NCBI RefSeq assembly: GCF_018687715.1
Contig: NC_056762.1
Span: 43,021,520-43,085,519 of the forward strand
Source of the DNA: Carya illinoinensis
Lineage: Eukaryota > Streptophyta > Magnoliopsida > Fagales > Juglandaceae
Direction: 5' to 3'
Length of the DNA: 64,000 bases
Both the position numbers and the translations under genes were made by a program. Positions 40,836 to 52,669 of this stretch are shown one piece after another. The notes beneath the pieces were generated by a model. That model was not told the DNA's origin and ran no database searches. It worked only from the letters and a program-made list of their open reading frames with translations. Each line of letters opens with the position of its first letter. The first letter of the stretch is position 1.

Positions 40836-42758
40836 TTAGAAGTCGATGATTGGCTCTCCAATGGTCAGATTCCGCTCTACCTTCCACGGCAAGTTAAAGA
40901 GCTTGGCCATGATAAATTTGAAAATCTTATTCACATTTATGTTGTGAGTTGCGCTTGAAAAGAAAAGGGTCGCCTTCATAGCCCTTGCATATGCCCTGGC
41001 CTGCATACACAGAAATCAAACTTGTTAAGCGGCCAAATCACATGAGAGAAAGGCATAATCTTTAGCAAAAGTCCTAATTTATCTAAAGTTCTCTTTACAA
41101 TGTAATCCAACTTAATTAACATGTGGCCCCCCCGTGCTTATCTCTAACGCGGTGCGAGAAAAGAGGGTTGGGAAATGTCAGTTTTCCAAAGATTGACAAA
41201 GGAAGACTTCATGTCTGCAGAATTCTCCCAGTCATTGTCCATCTTTATAAGTAAGAGAAACACCGGTAGATATAGTTACAAACATTAGGGTGTTGCTTAG
41301 TTACCTGAGTCACGATTGTCCACTGCAAATCCGGAGGAAGTCTAACAAAATCATCAAATTTTGTTCCTATTAGAATGGGAATTGCAGTCTGCATATAAAG
41401 AAATATGGAAAAAAATAATATTAGATATAAAATCGTCCATTCATATCAGTTCTTAATCATGAACTTTGGGGCTCCACTCACTCGAAGAGCACTAAAGAAA
41501 TCATAAGCACTCATTTTGCAGGTCAAACACCAAAAACGTTGAAGGTGAAGATGTTTTGTGGGGAATATGAATGGACATTTCTGTGATAAAAGAGCAATTA
41601 TTGTACATATCATGTCTTTTATCTCTTTCCTTAAACAGACAATTTATTATTTAAAAATGTCAATTATTGTCATAAATCAGAACTGATGCCTGCATCATCA
41701 GCATTAATGGATTCACTGTACTCTTTATAATTCAGAAACTTTTTCCGTGTACAAAGGCACTCGCATCAACATTTAATAACTGATGTGAACTATTTATCCA
41801 GAATTAATATGATTAATTATTACCTGATTCCACTTTCTTGCTTGACTATACCATCCGACAACACTGAAAATGCACAAAAATGAACCGAGTTTTTCATGAA
41901 CATACGAATACGACAGCTATTCGGAGCTATTTTTGACCCAAAAGAAAAGAGAATTATAGGCATACCTATTTAGTGTACTCCGACTAGTAAGATCGAACAT
42001 GAACAAAATTGCTACTGCATCTTTACAAGCGATTGGAACTTGGTCGTGTGATCCGGGGTCACCTACGTCCAGATAAATATGGAAGAATATTAAGGCCGGA
42101 AAAGTTGATTTGATCCACAAATATGGCTCTGGAATCGGCGAGAACAGAATCAAACAAGATTAAACATACCTCCCACATCCCAAATGTTAAGTGAAATCCG
42201 GGCACCTTGAACAGATAAAGTCTTGTCCATCAAGTTTAATCCTGCCATCTGCAAGCTGCTCTTTTCCTGCTCATCTCCTACATATTTTATCTTCAAAAAG
42301 GGAAAACAAATCATGAAGAAAAAGAAAAAAAGCTGTTTAGGTTGTGTGGCATGTATGAAAGCAGAAATTAATCACCATCAAATAACCAGAAAATCATGGG
42401 ACTTTTCGAATCTACTCACCACAAAACTTGTTTTTCCAATCTGGTCATCACCCAACAGACTGATCTTCAAGGTCACCAAATCTGAATCCGTCTCATACCC
42501 ACCACAAGACATGGCGGATTCATCGAATCCCAAACCCGCCTCTATTGCCTCCGGCGGAGGAAACGAACCCCGGCGAGACAAGCGCCGGTACTCGCTTCCC
42601 CTTCCCGTGGAACAGACAAGAATCCTATCCCAAATGAATCGAAAGAACCGCCTGATAAACGAAACCCTTTGGAGTACGCTCAACCGGATGTTGATGTGAA
42701 CAATTTTCCGGCAAAGTTGTGACATGTTTCTAGCTGCTTCGTGAACAAACTTGGCCAT
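40836..42758 (-). CDS. SGP1: SGP1-type monomeric small GTPase (Spg1/Tem1-like)
   Basis: Ras-like GTPase related to yeast Spg1/Tem1, which act upstream of septation and Hippo-like kinases; plant SGPs bind a MAP4K. Six exons join in phase: 42420-42758, 42170-42290, 41966-42062, 41824-41863, 41305-41388 and 40836-41000. The N-terminal extension has CRKIVHINIRLSVLQRVSFI and RFFRFIWDRILVCSTGRG. GTPase motifs are G1 LLGDDQIGKTSFV, G3 NIWDVGGD, G4 IGTKFDD and G5 FFSSATHN; the protein ends NLTIGEPIIDF. The G1 third position is Asp where I recall Cys in relatives, and G4 is TKFD instead of NKxD, as is usual for this group. Start choice is open: Met codons in frame lie at 42824, 42758 and 42725; family proteins begin near the last. 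Confidence 0.9.
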
Positions 42759-45700
42759 CAAGAAGGCTGCCGAACTTGTAATTGTATTCTCATTGTCTTC
42801 GTCTGTACTTCGGTTTTGATACACTTGGTCTTATAAACTAACAGCGAACATACGGAGGTGACTGTGTTATAGGAAGACAGTTGACCGGTATTTTCTTTTT
42901 CGTTATTTTTTTTTTTTTTTTTTTTCTTTTGGATTTCGATTCCAAAACAGTCCACCTTGCCGGCTCGATGGAAACTACCAAGAACGGGGCATTTTGGTCT
43001 GCTGGCTACCAAGACCTCGGATAAGGGGTATCTTTTGTTCTGAGGTGTATTTTTAGATAAGAAGTGTGTAATGCTTATAAGAATATGGAATTTTCTACTT
43101 TCTAAAGGGATATAGTAATAGAATATTTGATATTATTTGAACGGGAGATTGGCCGACACACGAGAGACTGTTAAGATAAATATAAATAATTAAATATATA
43201 TATTTTATTAATTAAAATTTTTAAAATAAATAATAATTTTATGATAATTGTGTTTAAAGATAATATAGTTAACTGATGGCATGAATGATGAGATGAAAAC
43301 ATATAAGAAAAGTGAACATCCCATTGGTGGATCTAGATCAAGTTTGGAATAAAAGGCAAAAGCTGCAATAACACTTGAACAAAATCACACATTCCCATCC
43401 TCAGTTTGTCGCTTTTTCCATTAAAAATATATACATCATAGCAAAAGAAAGAGAAAGGCATTTAAAAAAAAAAAAAAAAAAACAGAGAGAGAGAAGGTTC
43501 TTTGATTGATTGGTTTATGTATAAATCTTCAACTTCACTCATCGTATATGCTTTTTCTAATGGTCACTTCTTACCCACTTCACCCGCTTATGACATGATA
43601 TTATTAGTTATTAGATATAGTGTATGTTTGAGGTTGTGATAAAAAATATAATTTATAACTTATAATTTAAGTAATAAGTTCTACTATTAAAAAGTTATTT
43701 ATTGTTTGGTAACCATATATTTAAAGCACTTTAAAACACGTTATATTTGTTTGTAAACAAATTAAAAAAATATTTTTTGAGATAGAAATAACAATTATTT
43801 AAATTTTTAAAAATTATGATCATATTCTTGAAAGTTTGAAAATTATAATTATCTTAAAGTTGTATAAATATTTTCGTCCATTAACAGTCTTTTTAAAATT
43901 CAAATTTAGTTCCATATTATTCAGAAAAGCACATTTGAGAAAAAATATTAAAATTATGTTTTTTCTCAAATGTACTTTTTATCTTATTGGAGATTAAAAG
44001 TATTTTAATATGTAATATCTAAATGATCTAATTTTTTCATTAAAAAACTTTTTAAAATATTTAAATATTTTTTAAAATTCTTATCGTAATTCCAAACATG
44101 CCTATAGTCTAAATTTAATAGATTATATAAATTTACGTTAATTTATAAATTTATTTTTATAATTATAATTTATTTTATTAAAATAAATTTATAAACTGAT
44201 ATATTTTAATATGATTTTTATTGAAAAAAAAATATTGATATTTTCAGTTTAGGCGTCCCAATAAATAAATATCTCTTGCAACAATACGTTGGCGTTTTAT
44301 TGCTCCTTGATTATTATTTATTTATCTTACTTGAATTGAAAAGTTTGCCCTGGCGTGATCGTTATTCGTTAGGTGTTTCTATATTTGGTGGGGGTAGGAC
44401 CCAAGGGAGGTCCAATATTGGGGACACCTGGACTGAAACGCACTAACTGATTATCATACAGTAGCTATTTTGTTTGCTGTACGTGTAGGTAATGCTTCTG
44501 AGTTGGGTAACTTGGGTTGGTGTGACAACTGAGTTCAATGCTGCTTATTGATCTTATCAACATCTCAATAATCATCATTGTTCACATTTTTTAGTCCACT
44601 TTAAATAATAAATAAATATTACAATCATAAAAGATTAAAATAATTTTATAATAAATTACGTAAATTTATATAAATTTACTTTTATAAAATTATTTTGTGA
44701 TTAAAACGTTTCGCTTAAGGATATTATATAAATAAGACTCCTTCAACCTATCAAAATTAAAACATCTTAATACAACTTTAATCATATTTAATTAATGAAT
44801 AAGAATATATATATAGTTATAAGATATGCAAGTCCCACACATTTATTTTAAAAAATAAATAGAGTTCACCATTATATATTTTTTCATGTGGATCATAAGT
44901 TTATCTATTTTTTTTTAAAAGTGCGTAATCTTGCACATCTTAAAATTGTAAAAAAAAATGTTTTAATCACACCAAAATTTCACAAACTGATATAATTTAA
45001 TATAATATGTTAGATTATAAAATAAATTTAATATATAATTTAAATTTTTTGAATTTGTGAATTTAATTAGGTTGAATTTCTTCGTATGTTTACTTTAATC
45101 TTTGTTTTATAATTTAAAGAATAGTTGGGAATCCATTTCAATCATTGAGAGGACAACACAAGTGGGGCGAGAATTGTATTGGGATGTAATTACATATAGA
45201 CCACGTCTATCCATGAATTATAAATTAGGAGAATAATATTTTAATGCATAGATTCGAACACGATCGTTGTAGACAGATTTAACAATATTGTCAAATAAAT
45301 ATTGGGTGCCACATTGATTTCGTTAATGAGATTTGTTGACACGTCAAAGGAGACTCGAAAAAGGTAATCATTAATTGAAATTTAATTCAAATGATGGGTC
45401 CACCTATTTCAATTCTTATATAAAAATAATCTGATGTGTTTTAACGTGATATGTCAGAATATAAAATTATTTTTATATAATTATATAAATTTATAATTTT
45501 ATTTTATATAATTTATTTATGTTTATAGTCATTCTTTTATATATATATTTGGTACGTACTAAGTACGCCAACCGAACGTCAAGTCTGTATGGCCCAAAAA
45601 TCTTGAAATAAAGTCAAATTGGCCTTTAATGTTTGTGCTTTAATGTTTGTGCTTTTATTGTATTGGGAAAGTAACCACCGGAGAAAATAGGAGGAGGAAT

Positions 45701-47027
45701 TAATTAAGTAGTTGGATGCTCCTACGACCTCGTAGCTTTTGTATGTATCCAAGTTGGATTTTGCTTTTGGCGTTAAACAACATATTTATTGAAGTTATAA
45801 GTATAATTATGTATTAATATATATATTAATTTAATATAATTAATTAAAAAATAAATTTTATTAAAAATAATATTAATTTAAATTTTAAATATAAATAAAA
45901 TAATATTAATAAGTAAATTAATATATAATTTTATTTATATGTAATAAAATTCTGATTAATCTTTCCTAACTTTAAAATAGAAAAATAATAATATTATGCT
46001 TAAAAAAATATTTTATAAGATTGAGTAGTTTCACGTTTTGTTTGTTTTTGTAAAAGATATGAGTTAAGAAAAAAATTAAAAATAAAATAAAATATTGTTA
46101 GAATATATTTTTTAAATATTATTATTATTTTAAGATTTAAAAATGTTGAATTTTTTATTTTATTTTGTATAGAAATTTGAAAAAATTGTAATGATTAGAT
46201 AAGATGAGATGTATTGTGAAAAAAGACGAAGTCATGTTAATATGTGAATTTACTTTTATTAAACTCTATTGTGTCAAAACATTTTTCAAGGATAAGGATT
46301 TTAAAAAATTAAATAGATAAGAATTTTATTTTCGAAATTATGATATTGAGCTCATTTGTTTTTCGATTAAAATGATCAAGATTTCCATAATTTTATGATA
46401 ATCTACAAACTTCTACATTAAAAAATGTGTTTAATGAATCAATTAACGAGCTTTTAAATAAATAAAAAGAATCTGTTAACTATTAAAAGAAAAGGCTAAA
46501 TCCGTTATGGGTATAGGACCCACGAGGCCCAGGAAAAACGACCATGAGGCCCAAAACGTTTCTATATGTATCCCTTTGCCGAAAGATTCCTGCTATTTCC
46601 AGAGGAGTACAAATACGAGCCCACAGTCGTTTATTTGTACGCAAGAGTTGGCATCCGCCAGGCCTTATGCGCAGGGTGCAGCGTACACTCGCCGTACAGG
46701 ACATCGGTTCTTTGATTCCCGCCGATAGCTTAAGAAGCGCTTGAACTGTTCTCTTCGTCATTGAGTGATAGTAAAATACCCAGGTAATTAAACGCTTCAA
46801 CAAATTCGCCTTTTTATATTTTGGGCTCTCGTGTATTAGTATCTTTGCACGCTGACTGCTCGTTTAGATGACAAATAGAACTGTTTGCCATGTTATTTAT
46901 TTGTTCTCAACTCTAGCTCAAGTTTTTGTTTACATTTGTGATTTTTTTCTCTACTTTTTTGTTTCGGGTTGTATCACAATGCCGAGTCATATACGTGTGT
47001 TAAGAACGAATATGTACAGGAGACTCC
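42759..47027. other. Long AT-rich spacer with NEPRO 5' leader
   Basis: Divergent spacer between SGP1 and the NEPRO-like gene. It holds T and A runs (42907-42925, 43465-43482), several short AT-rich stretches that repeat AAATTTATAATTTATTTTAT-like wording (44120-44230, 44640-44700, 44990-45060, 45430-45520), suggesting old MITEs, and a TCATCTCA-type repeat near 46020-46235. A likely 5' UTR intron of the NEPRO-like gene runs from a donor near 46783 (CCCAG/GTAATT) to an acceptor near 47018 (TGTACAG/GAGACTCC). No other exon is seen. Confidence 0.5.
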
Positions 47028-50000
47028 ATGGGTTCAGAAATTGATACTCTCGAGGTGAGGTTAACATCCATGCTTGGTCAGCTCCAAACAGAGTGCGGCA
47101 TTCTTGAAAGAATAGTGTACAAGAACAAGAACCAGCATCGGCGTTGCTCGTATTTCCAGCATATTTTGAAGGTTCTTATTCTTTCTTGTCCTTTGAAGAA
47201 GCATACCGTTTTTCGGTTTCTGCTGATGAAAAGGTATAAAAGAGACGAAACTTGTTACTAGGATGTGCTAAATATACAACAATCTAGCTTCAAGTTTGTC
47301 AACTAGCTGTAAATTCGCGGAGTTCACTGGTGGGATTTTGTTGGATAGCATATAGTGATTATTTTTATTTTTTATTTTATTTATTTATTTATTTATTTTT
47401 ATTTTTTTAACTTAGCATCCAAATGGAGCACTGGGATCTACATGCTATGAAATTCGTATTGGTTTGTGCACTTTTCCATACTTTTTTGTGATGTTAGGTG
47501 AGGAGGGGTTTAAGGCTGCTGCAATCGGCTAAATTGGAGGAGTTAGTAGATTCTTGCTTTTTGGTTATCACTGGAAAGAGACCTAAACAAAAGGTGCACC
47601 TTTTAGAAAGGTAAAATTTCTTTTGTCTTATGCTGGACATAATAATTAATAGATGCATTGTACAATACGAATGTTCATGTACTTGTATCCTTATGTGAAG
47701 TGAGCTTACCATAACAAATATAGAATGCCCGAGTCACAGTTTTTCTTCTTCTTCTTTTACAACAATATGATAAATTATGTTATGGTACTTGTTATACTGT
47801 ATACTTGAATTTAACTTAGAAATCCTAATACCTACTGTAGAATCTGCTCTAGGATTATTTCTTATTACTCGAATGAAACCTCTCTATGCATGCTAAGAAG
47901 CAGGTTTGGAAATGTGATTGTTGCTATTTGACTTGAGTATCAAGAACTTGCAAATACTTTGATTTAGTATTTTTTCTTGTGGAGCACAATGCGTGCATAT
48001 GTAACTGTATATGACTGTATTCACCTTAGAATTGGGATGGCTATCAAAAAACTATAGGCGAGACCCAATGTAGTGGGCTTTCTGCTAAACCTTTGTTTTT
48101 TAATGCTTCTTCTAAACAATAAAGCCTCATTTCCGTTGTTGTTTTGCTATTCCTTGGCCCACTATCTACCTCCTGTTCCGTGCTATTATATAAACAGGAA
48201 CAGAGCACAATACCCAATCTGATAGTCTTGTAAATGGATCAAAATACCTTTCTCTGCTTTCCTTTTCAGTTTATAATGGCATCTTAAAGTCAGTTTTGGG
48301 GAATAAAAAAATGAGCTTTGAGTCTCCCTATCTGGATATGTTGTGCATGACCCCATTCCCCCAAGTATTTTTGAGATGACTTCATCTTTAAATATGAGAT
48401 ATGTAACTTGCATTGAAAATGTTTACGCTTGCCGGTTTGTTTCTACTTATTGATTCATATTGCCCCAGTTTAAAGAGGAGAAAATGTGATGGTGGAAAAC
48501 ATAATATTATGGAACGACTTCTGGGAGCTGCACGACTACTCTTGCTGGTATGGTCATGCTTTTCACTTATACTTTCTATCTTCCTCTCCCGCCTTAGTGT
48601 TTACCAAACTCATTTTCACAACTGCCTTTTCTATAGCAAGGTTGTTTCGAAACAACATGGACATCACCCAGTCACTCACTCTCTCTTGCTCTCATATTTA
48701 TGCTACCGAAATAGAGATTTCAGCCATATGTTTTTTCTTCATTTGTACTAGTACCCAACTAATTATTGGGTTTTGTTTCTAAAGATCTAAATATTTTCAT
48801 TCTTTTGAACCATGTGATCTTTATCAGCTTGTGCATTTTAATGGTTAAGCAACTTTTCTATGAAGTGCACTCAATAGACATTTAAGATAGGCATTTTACA
48901 ATACATTATGGAGTGGTGAAAGTACATTTCATGATTTATGCCTTGTCAACTTAATTATGGTCTCTGATAGGAGTTTTGATAGGGAACATAACCATTTTAA
49001 TGTGCCAAACAGTAACAAAATCAACTAAGCTTTGGCTCCATGGCTTTCCAAATATCGGGAGTCAACCTTGTTGAATAATGCTTCTCCTGGACTTCATGTT
49101 CCCATTAACCATATGACATTGGTGATATGATATCAATTTGCATGGATTTACTCGAACTTGATGTAATGATATGTGCCTTGTTTCTCTTGCAGACTGTTGA
49201 GCCAATGTTGATGGCAGCTACGTATCCTCTGTTTATTGTTTAAATGGTTACTTTTCAATATTGTATATGAGTTGCAATATTCTTTTTTGAAAGTTTTCCT
49301 TTTTTATACACTTTAGAGCTTTTGGATGTACTTCAACTCCTATGACTGCTGGTTTTCTGTTATCAAGCATCTACACTAACACACAATTTCCCTTTCTTAT
49401 AATTATCATGAAAGAGAAATATTTACATTTCTTAAAACTTAGCATCTTTTCTTGTGCTGTTGTTATGTATGTTTAATCTGTGGCTTTGAACCCTAGAAAC
49501 AGTTTATCTGCCAGATGATGCAATAATAGATTTTTCAAGCTTACTTCATGTGGTTTTTTTGGTTCAGAGGAGCAAAAAGAGTATCATTCTCAACCTTGAC
49601 TATTTTTCAGTGAGATATCTATCTTGCTTGCTCGATCTTTTTTCACGGGATTTTCTCTGACAATGTTGGCTTTGCTTGCACGCCTTCGAGTTTTGGTTCA
49701 GCAAGTACGTTTCTGTAAATTAAGTTTATTTTAGGCATATCACCTCATTGATCCAGTTGCTCTATGTAATTGTCCTGTCTTGAATAACCACATTCCCAGA
49801 GGATGAAATTTGGATGGATGACACGGTTATAAAGGTTATTTCCCAGCAGCATATTTAGAAACGGAAATCAGATGAACTAGCTTTAGTTTCAGGCAACAAT
49901 CTCACCTGCCCAACTGAGAAAGAAAATTATTACTTCGAGCATTGACGTTAGCCATTTGTAGAAAAGCTAGCAGTCTCCTAGTGACAGTCCTTTAGGAATA

Positions 50001-51217
50001 TGTGATTCTAGGCATTTGGTATATAAAATCCTAAATTAGTGGATTGGCATTGTGGAGGCTTAAGTTCTTACATTTATTTATTTGGCACCTAACCTAAATG
50101 GGCACCCGGATTGGACCGAACCTTTTGTCAGTGGAGCTGCCTGCTGTAATCATGGAACTAGGCTGTGTCTTCCAATTAAACTTCTGTTTGTGTTACTTGT
50201 ACAGATATTACTTGATGTTGTCTCAGTATTCAACATAGTTTCTTCTCTCTCCCAGAAGAAGCAATCTGTAAAGATAAGCCAGGAAGGAATTGAGGTTGGT
50301 ATGCACCTGTTTAGGTCCTACGAACTCTTCTGGTCAATATCTCCTTTAGATGCCTTTTTGCTTTTTGTTTTTTAATTTTTAATTACTTTTTCTTGTCTTG
50401 CCATGACCCATGCAGGTCTCCAGGGAGTTTTATTCAAACAATGATGAAGTTGTTACCTTAGAGTGTGTATGGAAATTGGATAAGTTTGTATCACTTGAGA
50501 GGACGTATAAGAGCAATACTGGAAGCCCAAATTGGGGATCTTAAAGAAGATGCATCAATAGGAACATCAACTGTAAAGTATCAAACTATTGAGTCTTTTA
50601 TCGGAGGTAAGCATTATCAGGATCAGATGAAACAAGAGTTGAAGGAATTCCATGAACCCAGAATTTATGATTCATTAAACTACATTACTATGTACATGAT
50701 GGACTACATTATGATGCATGTAAACTCTCTACCATTGTTATGGTGTCTTGATGCTATTACTTTCTAGCAAGTCCTGAACGTCTCTTTTGTAGATGATGAA
50801 CTTGTTCACGAGAGGGTGGATTCAGACCAAATGGGTGAAAAATGTCCATCTTACTTCAAGGGGGGACAAGATTGATTCACTGGCAAGCCCACCCATGAAG
50901 AGTGACAATGGGAAGGAAGTTGAAGATTGTAGGGAAGAGATGGTTCGGACACAACATCTACACCTAACAAGAAACTCCTGCAGGAAGTTAGTTTGCTTAC
51001 AGCCTCAAAGCCCTCTCCAAGTTCAAATACTTAAATACTCAAGTCTGGATCCAGAAAAGCAGCATTCGTCTCCTTGAAAGATCCTCCAGCGTTAACAAAA
51101 GATGAGAAAAATCCTCGAGTACTCGGCGTTAAGGAAAATGAAACCAATGGTGAGGACAGCGGAGCTCCATTTTTCAGTTTGCTCATTGGTGGAAATGCGA
51201 AGGATAGTCTCCTCTAG
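47028..51217 (+). CDS. NEPRO-like nucleolar protein, C-terminal part broken
   Basis: Resembles plant proteins with the NEPRO N-terminal domain (once DUF4477; related to RNase MRP subunit Rmp1), probably nucleolar. Exons in phase: 47028-47171, 47498-47610, 48469-48547, 49193-49221, 49611-49704, 50205-50294 and 50416-50606, then 50793-51217. Conserved parts include LQTECGILERIVYKNKNQHR, RRGLRLLQSAKLEELVDSCF, MERLLGAARLLLL and TEISILLARSFFTGFSLTML. In exon 7 one extra G near 50521 shifts the frame after KSNT, so translation stops at 50544 (about 225 residues). The expected sequence resumes one frame over (GDLKEDASIGTSTVKYQTIE), and the last exon has further breaks near 50866 (G-run) and 50938 and a stop at 51032, before the family-like end PFFSLLIGGNAKDSLL. 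It is either a shortened protein or an early pseudogene. Confidence 0.7.
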
Positions 51218-52160
51218 TTACTAACCTTTGAATTGGAATTTTTTCATAATAATCTCATGAATTATTTTTCATATAACTAATTCTTTGACTTTATTAACCT
51301 GTAAAATGGGAAAATCTTCATTATATTCTTAGATACCATATAATTTATTGAGCGCTGCCACAGCCTACACTTACCGAAAATCGGTATCGAATAGGGTAAA
51401 TCATCTTTTAATTTTTTTTATCTATTTTATTTACATATTTTTTTTTATCATTTTAAATATTTTTTAAAAAATAATAAAATTTTAAAATTATTATAAAATA
51501 TTTTCTTAATCATTAAGTAAAATAAAAAAATAAAAACACAATTTGACGGAAATTCTCAATAGAAAACTTTTGTGTGAATAGTATTTCTCCAATTTATTTA
51601 GCATCAAAGTGGAGGAAAACCAGCCAATGAAATCTGAATGCTGTCTTCTCGAGGGTTGCTTAGGTTGGGGTTTGGACAGTGAGAAGTGTTATGAATAATA
51701 AAAAAAAAAATAGATAAAAAAATAATAATAAAATATTAAATAATAATAAATAATAATAATAAAATAATAAATAATAATAAAATATAGTAAGAATATTTTG
51801 TTGTCTCAAAATCAAATTTGGACCCACATGAGTTGAATGGTTTGTTTAGGATAGATTTTTTTCTCTCTCCTTTCTTTCTTCTTCAATTTTTATTTTTTTA
51901 TTTTTTTTGGAGGTTAAAGTTATGGCTTGTCCTGTTCCTTCGCTCGATTGTCTCTATTTACACCCTTTCTATTCAAGTAAAATAATAATAATATTATTAT
52001 TAATAATTAAAAAAATAGAAGAGTTTGTCATAGCTCATTTAAAATTTTTTAAAAATATTTTACTTTAAAATATAAATAAACTATATATAAATACTTGTTG
52101 TGATTCATGGGTTTGGTTCTAATAATGACCCTAAAATGTGTGAGAAATAAGAACAAAATG

Positions 52161-52196
<36 letters not shown>

Positions 52197-52669
52197 CATT
52201 CTTCATGTAAAGTAGAGATTGCATGGTCTTTTTTTTTTTTTTTTCTACTCCAAAAAGGCTTTCTTCAAAATAATTGATACGAGATGCTATGCTTGGAATT
52301 GGTGTCTCACCAATAATATTAACACTGAAATAGCTTTTCTTAATTTTTTTTTTTTAATTTCTATGCAAATATCAGAATACTATAAGAATAAAAATACAAA
52401 GAACCCATAACCTTCTTTTATTGGCCTTTATGCTGATAATTAATATTAAAAGCCAAAAAAAAAAAGGGAAATTAAAATAATCAGTTAAGAAGGCGTCCGC
52501 ACCAGACACCACCAGATGAGACGTTTCGAGAAGATTTTTTGGAGGAGAAAGAGACTAGAGTACAGAGAGAGAGAGGGAGAGAGATGGTGGGTGACTCTGA
52601 AGAACGGAACTAACCTGAAAACAAAACAAAAAGGTACCAAAAAAAAAAACTGAAGCTTTGAAAAGGAAA
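51218..52669. other. Spacer upstream of the plastid lipocalin gene
   Basis: AT-rich, with AATAAT-type runs (51695-51785), an AT repeat at 52164-52195, T-runs at 52229-52245 and 52342-52356 and a GA-rich stretch at 52557-52585 that probably lies in the leader. No exon recognised. Confidence 0.6.

Noticed and set aside
40743..40958. 71-codon plus-strand frame
   Set aside because: Antisense of the last SGP1 exon and its flank.
42223..42699. 158-codon plus-strand frame
   Set aside because: It is the reverse strand of SGP1 exons 1 and 2, whose reading is supported by G motifs and phase.
46483..46803. Frames of about 70-106 codons on both strands
   Set aside because: GC is higher here because it is probably the 5' leader of the NEPRO-like gene; no known domain on either strand.
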